From Neocallimastix lanati (nom. inval.) (lineage: Eukaryota > Neocallimastigomycota > Neocallimastigomycetes > Neocallimastigales > Neocallimastigaceae): a DNA stretch of 64,000 bases. The notes under the pieces were generated by a model. It saw only the letters and a list, made by a program, of their open reading frames with translations, did no database searches and had not been told where the DNA came from. Location: NCBI GenBank assembly GCA_016946835.1, contig JACVTC010000185.1, forward strand, positions 62,001 to 126,000. Direction: 5' to 3'. The position numbers and the translations under genes were made by a program. Below, piece after piece: positions 14,596 through 39,639 of this stretch (positions are counted from its first letter, which is position 1; each line of letters begins with the position of its first letter).

Positions 14596-14905
14596 TATTA
14601 ATATTATAAATGTATTTTATTTATATTGTTATAATTAAATTTTATATAATTGATTATAAAAATCAATTTAAATTTAATAGTTTTTATATATAAAAAGAAA
14701 AATAATAATAAAATGTAATTTAGTGGCAAGAACAACTTTTATGCCTTGAAAAAAAAAGTATAAATAGTTGTAAATTTTGCTACTAATTTTTAAATATCAT
14801 CAAATCAAATAAAATAAAATAAATTTATAAATAAAAATAATAAATAAATAAATAAAATTTGTGTTTCCTTACTTTATTTTTATTTAATTCTCTAAAACCT
14901 TAACA
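14058..14905 (+). repeat. 3' LTR
   Basis: Same TGATAAG...TTAACA sequence as 6893-7744, with its TATA box at 14759-14767. It is followed by the ATAT target duplication. No strong polypurine tract precedes it; the adjacent sequence is GTCGGGGCATCT. Confidence 0.95.
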
Positions 14906-14909
14906 ATAT

Positions 14910-17299
14910 TATGTCAAATAATATGTATATATAATACTATTATGGCATTTTTTATATTTCATTAAATATAAAATATTTATTATATATATGATTTATTACA
15001 ATGAACATAAATTAAATTATGAAGCTAATTTTAGAAATATATACATTAATTTATATATTGTACATTATAATATATAATAACAGACTTTATTTCAAATATT
15101 AATATAATATCTATTAATCATAATCAATTTTTTTGTAATTGTTTGATGTACAATACATAGAAAAAAAAAGAAGGTAATCTTAAACAAATAAATATATAAA
15201 TGTATAAATTGTATTATTTAAATTCATGTGTTAATTATATTTACTAATATTTTTATTTAATAATGTAATGAATTATTTTTTATTATATTACATTATATTA
15301 TATCGAAATTAAGGATAATAAAATATATACTATTTCAATAAATATATATATTATTGATGTTGATTATATTTTTAGTATTAATAAATAAAAATTAGAAAAA
15401 ATCTTAAAATTTTAAATATTTAAATAGCATTTACATAAATAAAGTTTTTTTTTTATTAAGTATATGTTAATGTATAATATATATTTATATAATTCATCTT
15501 TTATATAAAAAAGATATATTCAAAAAGAAAAAGCTAAGAAAAAAAATCATAAATGATATAAAATTAACTATATAGATGATTTATCATTTTATTCATTCTA
15601 AAACTTATATATATACAATGGGTTATTATCGACAAAATATTGCTAAATTAAAATAATAAGAATTAATTTTAGATTTTTTAAACAATCTATAGATGTTTAT
15701 TTAGAGCCATTATTTATATTAACATTTTAATTTCATATTTCTAATATTATAATATTATTAATAATAATTTTAATAAATAAAATAATTTAAATAGAGTTTT
15801 TAATTTTTTTATTTTATTAATATTTTTATTTTAAAAATTCAAATTATATTATTAATATATATACATCTATAATCTTAATCTTTTTAATATATTATTAGTA
15901 TTATTAAATACAGAATTTCTATACTTATTTTTTTCAATATTATTAATAAAATAGGATATAAAATATATTGTTATATAGCTATAATATATTTATTTATAAT
16001 TTATATTTTTGTACATATTTTCTTTATTTGTTATTTTTTTATTTTTTTTTTTTTTTTAAAAACTTAGTTGTAAATTGTTTTGAAGATTTTATATAAAAAT
16101 ATATATAAATATATATATTTATAAAATTAATTGAAAGTTTTTATAAAAAGTGGAAATATCTAATTTTTAAAAGTAATAATGATAAATAATAATTATTCTT
16201 ATTTATTTTATATTAATTATAGTTTTTATCAAAAAAAAAAAAATAAAATAAAATAAAAAATAAATAAATAAATAATTAAAATAACAAAACTTATAATAAT
16301 ATTTAATGTAAACAAAATATTTAAAATAGTTTGAAAAGTATTGATAATATGTGATAATAATAATAGGCAAAATGTGTATATAATTTATTCATCTTAAACC
16401 AGTTTTCAAACAAAATTATTAAATATATACAACAAAATTAAAAAAAAGTTATTACAATATAAATAAAAAAAAATAAAAGAAAGAAAAAAAAGGAAAAAAA
16501 AAAAAATAAAAAATAAAAAAAAAGAATGTTAATGCAAAATAAATAAATAAAGTAATTACTACAAGATAAATAAATGAAATAAATTGAATGTTCAAATATT
16601 TTAAAAATAAAAGTCTTTAATATTTTTAAATTAAATAATATAATCAATATAAATAATAATATTTAATCAATAATAGTACAAATATGTAAAATTAAAAAAA
16701 AAAAAAAAAAAAAAAAAGTAATCACAAGATAAATAAATGAAATAAATTGAATATTCGAATATTTTAAAAATAAAAGTCATTGATAATATTAAAAAATATA
16801 AAAAATATAAATAGATATATAATAAAAAATAGTACAAGTATGTAAAATTGAAAATGTATATATATTTTTTTTGATATTGATCTTTTTGTAAATAATTCTA
16901 TGATACATCAACACTTCAATAAAAAAATATAATATTAAAATGGGTGTAAAAAAAAATAAAATTAATGAAATTTCTAGAAAAAATAACATTAAATAATTTT
17001 TTTTAAATCCTTCATATTCCTTTTAAATAATTTTAAGGTAGAAATAAATATTATAATATTATAAAATATGTAAATAAATAATAAATATATGAATTTTATA
17101 TGTAATTAAAATATTTTATAAAAACTCGAAATGCAATAAAGGAATCAAGAAATTAATGAAAGTGTAAATTATATTTACATATTTGTATATAAAATAGATT
17201 TTTTATTTTTTAAAAAAAAAAAAAAAAATAAAAAAAAAAAAAACTATAATGGATATTTTAATTAAAATATTTTGTTATAATAATAATAATAAAAAAAAG
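14910..17299. other. Long AT-rich intergenic region
   Basis: No exon, RNA gene or repeat family recognised. It is built of TA-rich DNA and A runs. A partial internal duplication is visible: the stretch with ACAAGATAAATAAATGAAATAAATTGAAT near 16560-16600 recurs near 16720-16760. Confidence 0.6.
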
Positions 17300-19221
17300 A
17301 TGGTTAAGGTTCTTGTCCTTGGTGGAGTTGGTTTTATTGGAAGAAATTTATGTTCATATTTAATTGAAAACGATTTAGTAGAGCAAGTTACTGTTGCTGA
17401 TAAAGTTTTACCAGCAACAGCTTATTTAAGTCCTAAACATAAGGAAGCTTTTGATAGTCCAAAGCTTACTTTTAAACAAGCAAATTTAACCAATTCAGGT
17501 ATTATTGAAAAATATAATAATTTATTTAATATATATTCATTATTTTTATATAAAATTAACTTTTAAATAAAATAGCCGCCGTTGAAAAGATTTTTACTCG
17601 TGATGATGGAACAGAGTATGATTATGTATTTAATTTAGCTGCTGAAACTAAATATGGTCAATCTGAAGCTGTATGTGTTATTATTTAATAGATCATTTAA
17701 ATTCAATTTTAATTTTTAATAATAAAAATAATTAAAAAAAAATAAAGGTTTATGATGAAAAAGTTTACGGTCTTTCAGTTACTTGTGCTAAAGAAGCTGC
17801 CAAAAGAAATATTAAAGCTTTTGTTGAATTAAGTACAGCACAGATTTATGACGGTGATAAGGTTAATAATTGATTAATTAACATAAATACATTATAATGG
17901 AAATATAAAAAAACTTAATATATATCCATGTTATTATAGAAACCAAGTAAAGAAGATAGTAAAACTAAACCATGGACTTTAATTGCAAAGTATAAGTTAA
18001 AAGCTGAAGAAGAATTAATGAAAATGAAAGGGTAAATATATATATATATTTTAATTTAATATATTAGATTTATTCTGACTGCTTTATTTAAAAAAAATCT
18101 TTAGTTTAAATCTTGTTATTTTACGTCCAGCTGTTGTTTACGGTCCAGGTGATATTTTAGGAATTAGTGAGTATTTATATATAAGTTTAAGATAATTTTT
18201 AAATTAAGAATTATAAGTTAATAAAATAAAAATTTTAATAATATATTATTACTTTAATATTATTATAATAATAGCTCCACGTTTAATTATTGGTGCTGTT
18301 TATCGTCAATTAAATGAAGAAATGTCATTCTTATGGACTAAGGATTTAAAATTAAATACTGTTCATGTTTCAGATGTTGTAAGTATTTGAAATATTTAAT
18401 CAGAAGATTAAATATTTGTAAAAAATACTTATATTTCAAATAATATATATATTTTAATTTATAGGCACGTGCTATCTGGTATGTTTCAGCCACAGTTGAA
18501 GAAAAGGGTGGACGTACCAAGCCAATTACATCACCAGAAATTTATAATTTAGCTGATAAAGAAGATACAAGTAATAATACTGAAAATTAATATTTTATAA
18601 ATTACTACGAAATCTTAAATATGTTATTAATAATTTTTTATAATAGACCAAGAAACTATAAATGTTTTCATTAGAGAAATATTTGGTATTAAAACTGGAT
18701 TCCAAGGTGCACTCATTAGCAATTTCGCAAAGGTAATATAGTTATATTAAACATATTGTAGAAAAATTAAAATTGAGAATGCAAAATAATAATATAATAT
18801 ATTTCCAATCGTATGTAAAATAGTTAAATATGGAATCCGTTACTGAAGATATTAATGATAAGCATCTTCAACCATGGTCAGAACTTTGTAAAAATAGTGG
18901 TGTTATTAATACTCCACTTACACCATATTTAGACAAAGAATTATTAAAGGATAATGCTTTAAGTGTAGATGGTTCCAAGGTATATTAAGATTATTACATA
19001 ATTTAAAAAAAAAATATATATATATATATATGTTTAAGTAATCAAATTAATTTAATTTTAAATAATCAATATTAATAATAATAAATTAATAAATTTTATA
19101 GATTGAAAAAGAATTGGGTTTCACTTATAATGTTCCAAAAGTTACCCTAGAAAAGATTAGAGAAGTTATTGATGACTTTGTAGAACTTGGTATATGGCCA
19201 AAGGGAACTACTGTTAACTAA
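17300..19221 (+). CDS. Atypical NAD(P)-dependent epimerase/SDR protein
   Basis: The predicted protein has 377 residues in ten exons: 17300-17498, 17576-17670, 17748-17861, 17940-18031, 18105-18166, 18275-18378, 18465-18570, 18647-18732, 18824-18979 and 19102-19221. All phases agree. It opens with the nucleotide-binding motif LGGVGFIG of an extended short-chain dehydrogenase Rossmann fold, and continues with NLAAETKYGQ, VELSTAQIY and RPAVVYGPGDI, typical of the NAD-dependent epimerase/3-beta-HSD group. Where the family has YxxxK, this protein reads IAKYK, so the Lys is kept but the catalytic Tyr is Ile. Similar sequences occur widely in fungi to my knowledge, with no defined substrate. The ATG at 17300 is chosen over 17249 because it sits just before the Rossmann strand; the 17249 extension is a low-complexity leader. 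Confidence 0.9.
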
Positions 19222-19618
19222 TTTAAAAAAAAAGCAATAAAGTGTTGTTTAATATATCTTTAATTATATATATATTTTAACATATATATAAAATACAATT
19301 CTTAATATTAAAGTATTAAAAAGGGATATTTAAAATTATATCTACTATAAAAGATTTTTTTTTCTTTAAATATATATAGTTTATTTATAAAAATAATACA
19401 TTTAATATATTAAAAAAATAATTAAGAATAAAATGAATTTTTATATCAGAAATATAAAAAAAAACTTATATATAATAAAAATAATTATTTATGATATAAA
19501 TAAATAACAAAATGAATACAAAATAAAAGTTTAAAAAGAAATTTTCAAAATTAATAGTATATTTATTAGTTTTGAAAGATAATAATAATAATAATAAATT
19601 AATGAATAAATTATAAAT

Positions 19619-19657
<39 letters not shown>

Positions 19658-20205
19658 GCAAAACTATAAACATAAATAAAACAATATAATCAATATATAA
19701 AATCTTTATTTAGAAAAATATATATAATTAAAAAAAAACTAAGAAACAAATAAAAATTATAAAAAAAAAATATATATATATATTTTTAATATTTTAAAAT
19801 TTATATAATATATATATTTATTTGTATAATTTGTATATTTGAATCCTTCCCTGTCTAAAAAAAAAAAAATGTAAATTTAAATGGGTATTTATTTATAAAT
19901 TATTTATTTATTCATTCATTATTTAAATGAATGAATGAATATTATATTAATTTCATTTATTAAATTTAATAAAAATTTTAATTAGTATTTAATTTACTTT
20001 AAAAGGTAAAATTTTTAATTAATTTTTAAACTAAAATAATGTTTTTTTTATTGTTCATAAAGAAAAGTTAATACTATTAAATAAAACTTGAAATTCTTTT
20101 TTTTATATAAAATATAGTAGATTGAATTTTTTTTTAAATAATAAAATATAAATTTTATTCTATATTCGTATAATATTTAGTAAATAAATATTTATTTTTG
20201 ATATA
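19222..20205. other. AT-rich intergenic region
   Basis: A poly-A run lies near 19622-19654. A short motif CTTCCCTGTCT followed by 13 A (19846-19869) repeats the 3' end of the LINE found at 44466-44512. No gene is seen. Confidence 0.55.
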
Positions 20206-24794
<4,589 letters not shown>

Positions 24795-25277
24795 TTAATA
24801 TATATATTTAATTGTATAAAAGAACATATTATCTATATTAAAATATTTCTAATTTACTATTATTTAATGCGAAGCATTTTTTTAATTTAAAATTTTATTT
24901 ACATACAATTTGTTAAAAAAATAATAGTACTAATTAAATTAAAATCAAATATTTAAATATAATATATATATATTATCCTTTCATTTTAAATATATTTTAT
25001 TATATGTTATTATAAATATATTAATTAATATTATAAAAAAAATTAAATTTTTTTAATTTAAATAAAATTTAAAGTTTTTAAAAACAAAAATAAAATTAAG
25101 TATTTTCAAATTATTGAGATATTTGTGAAATATTAATTTTTTTTTTTTTTAAATTTTCATTAAAAATTAATCTTTAAATAAAAAATATTAATTTATAATA
25201 ATAAAGAACATCTACATTAAAACAAAAGTGTTTTGTTCTTGAGCGTATTCATAATTATAATTTAATTCTATGTAGAT
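24795..25277. other. Short AT-rich intergenic region
   Basis: Separates two genes on the same strand and should hold the promoter of the CFAP20DC-like gene. No motif stands out. Confidence 0.5.
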
Positions 25278-33480
<8,203 letters not shown>

Positions 33481-33682
33481 ATTACTTCTACCATTTTTAT
33501 TATTTTCAAAAACACCCTAAAAAATAGTAGATTTATTTTTTAATTAAATTTACTTCTATAATATCTTTTTTTTAATAATATTATTATTCAATTTAATTAT
33601 ATATTAATTTGAAAATATACAAAAAACATATATATTTATATATAAATTAAATAATAATAAATTATAAATGCGATAATAAAAA

Positions 33683-33725
<43 letters not shown>

Positions 33726-33813
33726 TATATCTCTATTATAATAATTAAATAATAAATTAACTAATACACAAGAGAAAATAATACATATATTAATATTATG
33801 TTTAATTAATATT

Positions 33814-33844
<31 letters not shown>

Positions 33845-34033
33845 TTATTTTATTATTATTCTAACTTATTTTGAATTTTTTATTTGGTATGTTAAATTAT
33901 TATGTGCTTTTATAAATTATAACTCTAAAAAAAATATTATAATTGTATGGAAAATATTTAATGGATATATTTATATTTCTGTTTTTAATTGAAAATATCT
34001 TTTTGATTGAAAATGTAATAGATTTATACTAAT
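33481..34033. other. Convergent intergenic region
   Basis: Lies between the 3' ends of the CFAP20DC-like (+) and CHORD (-) genes. It contains a poly-A run near 33685-33721 and a short TTTA array near 33820-33845. Nothing else is seen. Confidence 0.6.
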
Positions 34034-36250
34034 TTATCCTCTAATTTGGTTAACTGCTACATCATTAGCAACATACATTTTCTTAGAACCAACAGTACCA
34101 ACAGAACCCTAATTATTTATTATTAATTTAATAATTATTAAAAATACATTTAATATTAATTTATATTATAGATTCCAATGTTATTTTGGTTAATAAAATA
34201 TTATAATAAAAATAGTATAACAGATTATTATTTAACATAAAATATTAATAATAATATTACCTCAACACCAAAAGTAGTCCATGAAACGACATTTGAATTT
34301 GGTTCAATAGTTGGCCAACTTATACCATTAGCTTTTTTCAAATTAATTTCAACCTTTGTTGTTAATATTTCATATTTTGATTGTTCTGGAATAATTGGTT
34401 GAGATAAATCTGTGTAAAATTTAAAAATCCTACCATCTTGGAATACAACATCTACTAATAACTTTATTTAAAATAATATTTATTATTATATTACCTATTT
34501 TTCTATACAATAAAAATAATATAAAATCAAAAATTAAAAAAAATAAAATATAAAAAAATAAATAATAATAAACTTTTTAATATTTACTCTTTCAGTTTCA
34601 AATTTAACAGTAGTCTTTGCTTTATCGACCTTCTTGGCAAAGATAGAAATAATAACAGAAGTTTGAGTTTGATACCAATCATGTCTACATTTAACAACTT
34701 CAGGTTTATCTCCATCCTTTTTATTATTAATAAATTAATAAATTATCATTAATTATTTTAATTTATCATATTTTTTTTTAAAAAATAAAATTTATATAAT
34801 ATTATATTGTAATAATTAATTTGCTATATTTATTATATTCAGTTTTATAAATTATATAAAAATAAAATACAATAAAAAAAAAATAAAAAAAAATATTATT
34901 TACAGGTTTAACATCAGTGAATCTATGCTTTCCTCTCTTACAACCTGGAATTTTTAAAAATTCATCAAATTCCAATACTTTTCTAGAACAGCAAGTCCAA
35001 CCTATTAAATCATATTATTGTTATAATTAGTTTCACTTTTATACATTTGAATTTTTAAAAAATTTTCAAAGAAAAATAAAAAAAAAAAAAAAAAAAAGGA
35101 TTATATATATAAATATGCATTATATTATTTACCTTTACTTCCTTCATGGAATAATGGTTCCCCAGAGTGGAAAATACATTCTTCTTCCTTTGAAGATTCA
35201 TCTACATATTTCTTTCCACAACCCTTACGTTTACAAGTAGTTCCAACTGGAATTACAGCATTTGGTGGATCATTTAAATCTTCCTCTTTAATTTTTGGTT
35301 TTTCTTCAACTGGTTTTTTAGTAGAAGTTGGTGCTGGTGCTGGTGCTGAGTTAGTATTAAAAACTTCGACATCTGGATTATGTTCTGAAACTTCACCTTT
35401 TAATTCTTCTTTTTCAACTTTTGGAACTGGGTTTTCATGTGGTACATTTGAATGTGGACCTACAGTACAACCTGGACTATTTTATTATGTTTAATAATAA
35501 CACAATATATTCATATTTAATTATTAATCATTTTATTATTATTTACAGAATAAATACTTCAATTATATAGTCATTTCAACTATAAAATATATAATGCAAA
35601 TTAATTTTTTTTAAAAAAAAAAAAATTGCATTATTTGTCAATTTATATATATATATTATAATTTAAATAATGAAATAATAATATTACATATTCATAAAGT
35701 CATCAAAATCGATAACCTTTTTACTACAACATCCCCAACCCTTTAAACCTTCATGGAAAACTGGACCTATATATAATTAATTATATTTAATATTAAATAA
35801 AAAAATTTTTTTAATATTATTAATATTAATTAAATAAAATATAATAATGCTAAAAAAAATATATATATATATTTATATAATTTATTAACCTTTTGGGTGA
35901 AAATGACAAGCGGTATCATTATTCTAAAAAGATAATACAAAAAAAATAATGTGATAATAGATATAAAATAAGAATTAGTATTTATTATATTTTATTAAAT
36001 TCATTTTTCAATAATGAATTAACTAAAAGATATTAAATTATTAAATGTTTATATTAATATATATAACAAAAACAATTAAGATTTTTATTATAATATTATA
36101 TAAACTTTATAGATAACTATATAATAAAATTAAAGTTACTTTAAAGATATCTTAAAATAAAATACAAATTATTAAGTATATTATTTTATTTACCTCTGCT
36201 GGATCATAACTTTTTCCACAGCCATTGTTAGTACAAATATAAGTAACCAT
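34034..36250 (-). CDS. CHORD and CS domain co-chaperone (CHORDC1/RAR1 type)
   Basis: The predicted protein has 338 residues in eight exons: 36250-36194, 35923-35890, 35766-35688, 35476-35133, 35001-34904, 34716-34588, 34461-34261 and 34108-34034. All phases agree. Two cysteine- and histidine-rich CHORD zinc modules are clear: CxxxxC...CHFH...FHEGLKGWGCC...PGC near residues 6-64, and CKRKGCGKKY...[20 protein letters not shown]...PGC after an Ala/Pro/Lys linker. The C-terminal third is a CS (p23-like) domain, with WYQT, VIISIFAK and INLKKA. Animal CHORDC1/morgana has the same CHORD-CHORD-CS order, and plant RAR1 shares the CHORDs. They bind HSP90, SGT1-type partners and nucleotides. This copy is of normal length and complete. 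Heat-shock elements lie upstream of its start. Confidence 0.95.
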
Positions 36251-36431
36251 TTTTTATTATTAATTTTATATATATATATACAATACTTTTTTTATATTAT
36301 TAATATATTATTAATTTACAGATTTTAACAAAAATAAAAAATAAAATAATATTAATAAAAATTAAATAAAAATGAAAAGAAGGTTATATATAATATTCCA
36401 AAATTTAAAAAAAAAAAAAAAAAAATTATTT

Positions 36432-36444
36432 TTCTTGAAATTTC
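36432..36444. promoter_or_regulatory. Heat-shock element upstream of the CHORD gene
   Basis: TTCTTGAAATTTC is a perfect three-unit nTTCnnGAAnnTTC element, 182-194 bp upstream of the CHORD start codon. Confidence 0.5.
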
Positions 36445-36625
36445 TTCTAATTATTAAAAAAAGTTAAAATAATATTAAATATTTTGAAAAATTCAATAAT
36501 ATTAAATACAATTTCTGTATACTCTAATTTATAATAGATAAATGTTATATTTACATATATATATGTATAATAAACATAGAATTAAATTGTGCTATATATT
36601 TCATTTATATAATAATATATACTTC

Positions 36626-36638
36626 GAAATTTCTAGAT
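36626..36638. promoter_or_regulatory. Second, imperfect heat-shock element
   Basis: GAAATTTCTAGAT matches GAAnnTTCnnGAA except for its last base, about 380 bp upstream of the CHORD start. Confidence 0.35.
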
Positions 36639-36700
36639 TATTATTTGGTCCAATCATAATAATTATGATCTTAAAATGCTTCTATGATTAAACTTTTTAT

Positions 36701-36799
36701 TATTCGGTGCAATTCTTCAGAATATTTTCATTTTAAATCAATGATTTATTATATATTATAATTTTTATATATATCTGAAATATTCGGTGCAATTCTTCA
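36701..36799. repeat. Two 19-bp direct repeats 80 bp apart
   Basis: TATTCGGTGCAATTCTTCA occurs at 36701-36719 and 36781-36799, upstream of the CHORD gene. Its GC-richer core stands out from the AT background. Confidence 0.75.
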
Positions 36800-37309
36800 T
36801 CTTAAAATTTTCCTTTTAAATAAATGTTTTTATTATATATTTTAATTTATATATTAATTATAATTTTCACGTGAAATATCATTTATCCAGAAGTTATGAA
36901 TGAATGTGGCTTTAAATTTTTATTTTGCTTATAAAACAAATTTTTAAAATAAAATTTTGTTAATTGATATTAGTTAACGTTAGATCAAAAAAAATAAAAA
37001 AAAAAAGATACATTCATATTAAAATAAAATAAAATAAAAATAAAAATAAAAAGACATAATAGCAATATAATAATTTTTAAATCAAATTAATTAATATGTC
37101 TAAAAAATAAATAAATTTTATTTCATGAAGTAATTTAATTATAATTATTAATTTTAAGAGATTCATCCTAAAATTCTAAGATTAGATTAATTATGGAATA
37201 AGAATTATTAATGTGACAATAGTATATTGAACAAAGTTTCATTCGTTATTAATAAAATAAATGAATAAAAAAAATGAAAAATAAAAAAAAATTTTTTTAT
37301 TTAATTTTT

Positions 37310-37340
<31 letters not shown>

Positions 37341-38204
37341 TTTTATTTATGTGACTTGGATGAATGCAACACTTTAGAATTTTTTTTCTATTGAAATAAT
37401 TTTAATTATGGTAAAATTATTTTAATAAAAAAAATATATACGATATATATATTAAATTATGGTTAGATTATTTATAACATGTTAATAATAAAAATGCTTT
37501 TAAAAAAAAAAATTAATAAAAATTGACTTTATAAAATTAATTCGAAAAATATTTAATTTATATATTTATATGTTTAAGTAATAATATTAATTTTTTGTCT
37601 CTTTTATATTTTAATAAAAATATTAAAAATTGAATTACAGTTAATATAGAGAAAAATTAAATTATTGAACAATATTCTCAAAAAATTTTATAATTAATGG
37701 ACTTTTATATAATTCTAATGAATTAATTATAAAAAAAAACTATATTCAAAATTATGTTTACTAAATAAGAAATTACATGAATTATATTTTAAATATTATT
37801 TTTATTTTAAATTTTATAAAATTTTTGTTATAAATAAAAAGTAAAATAATTTATTTTATATATTAATATTAATTACTTTACTTTTTATTATTGTTAGTAA
37901 TTTTAATTTGATGTTTATTTTAACATGAAATATAAAGTATTTTACTTTAGTTATTAAATTTAAGATAATACTAAAAAGTATAGTTTATATATTAAAAAAA
38001 AAATATTTAAAATGTTATTTTTATGTTAAGTTTTATAAATTTTATAAAATTTTTGTTATAAATATATACATAAAATAAAATAATTTATTTTATGTATATT
38101 AAAAAAAGATAATGGTATTAAATAAAAAATAATAAAAAATAAAAAATAAATAAAAAAAATAAACAATAAACACATACTAATACTACTACTACTATTACTA
38201 CTAA

Positions 38205-38243
<39 letters not shown>

Positions 38244-39639
38244 AATAACATAAATATAATTTTTAATTTTAATAAGTTATTATAAAGAATAATGAACAGT
38301 AAAAATAATAAATTTACCATAATTATTAAGAATTTATAATTTTTAATTAATATAAATATTATTAAAGCAATGTTTATAGTAAAATTCAAATAACTTTAAA
38401 ACAATTTTTTCCCAGAAAAAAAAAGGATAAGAAAAAATTTAATTTTTTTTTTTTTTTTTATTTTTTATTTGTATTTATTAATTTTAATATAAATACAATG
38501 TACATTAATATACACATTAATATATAATATATTAAAATTTACAATAAATTATTTTAATAATAAATAAAATTTCTATTCAAAGGGAAAGGGAATTATTAAA
38601 TGTTTTATATTTCATAAAAAACTCAAAAAAATTCAATATATTTAATATGTATATTAATAAATGAATTTAATGATTTCTATTACATTTTAATATATTCAAT
38701 AATATATTATGATTAAATTCTAGTAGCACTGATATTAAAAAGAAAATCCTTAAAAAAAATGTTAATAAATTTAATTTGTTTTATATATTAGAGATGGATT
38801 TAAAAAAAAAAAAATCATAATCTATAAAATTAATTCATATAAAAAATTTTTTATAAAAATTTTTTATACTTTTATATAGAGAATTTTATAAATATATATC
38901 AAATATCTTTACATAAATCAATATTACTCTATTAATATATATTGTAAATGAATGATTTATTATGATATATAAATATATAAAAACATAGGTATAATTCATA
39001 TTTACCAAAAATTTTTAAAAAAATTATTTTTATTTTCTTTGAAATTTTTTTTATTATCTTATTATCGCTTTTTTTAAATTAAATAATAATAGATATTTGA
39101 AAATATTTAAAATAAAGGTATTATATTAATTCAAAAATTATTTTTTCAAATTAATATTTCATAAATATGTATATTTTTTTTGTAGTTCAGACTATTAATT
39201 TTTATATTAAATTCATGAAATGATATCAATCTAAAATTTATAGTAAAGAAATAAAGGATAATTAAATATCAATTAAATTTTTAAGAGAGTTTCTTGATAA
39301 TTTTATTTATTTGATAAAATTTTTGAATTTATCCAAAAAATATATATATATATATATGAATAAAAGTTTTATATTTATTTAATTAAATATGAATAATGAA
39401 ATTTAATTAAATTATATGAAATTTAAATAAATTAAATCTTATTCTTGACAGTAGTTTATTTATTTACAAATATGAAGAATGATTAATAAAAAAAGATTTC
39501 AATATATTTGATTAATAAAAGTATCAATTGACTAGAGTAAATTCAAATTTCAAAAGTTAATATATATTAACATTTTATATTATATATTATATTATTATAA
39601 TTATTATTATGTATATATTTAGTTATAAATAATAGCAAT

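Larger units (their letters stand above)
6893..14905 (+). mobile_element. Complete Ty3/Gypsy LTR retrotransposon
   Basis: The element is 8,013 bp. It has 852- and 848-bp LTRs with TG...CA ends and an ATAT duplication at 6889-6892 and 14906-14909. The order is 5' LTR, primer-binding site, a 1.39-kb leader, gag, pol (protease, reverse transcriptase, RNase H, integrase) and 3' LTR. Protease-RT-RNaseH-integrase order is the Ty3/Gypsy order. Both frames are intact. The LTRs differ by about one substitution plus homopolymer length changes, so the insertion is recent. It lies beside the Pol III head of a SINE, as expected for a Ty3-like targeting mode. Confidence 0.95.
36251..39639. other. Divergent intergenic region
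   Basis: 3.4 kb between the CHORD (-) and EB1 (+) start codons. Apart from the heat-shock elements and the 19-bp repeats near the CHORD end, it is AT-rich with poly-A runs (near 38210-38240) and a TTTA array near 37312-37345. I see no exon or RNA gene. Confidence 0.6.
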
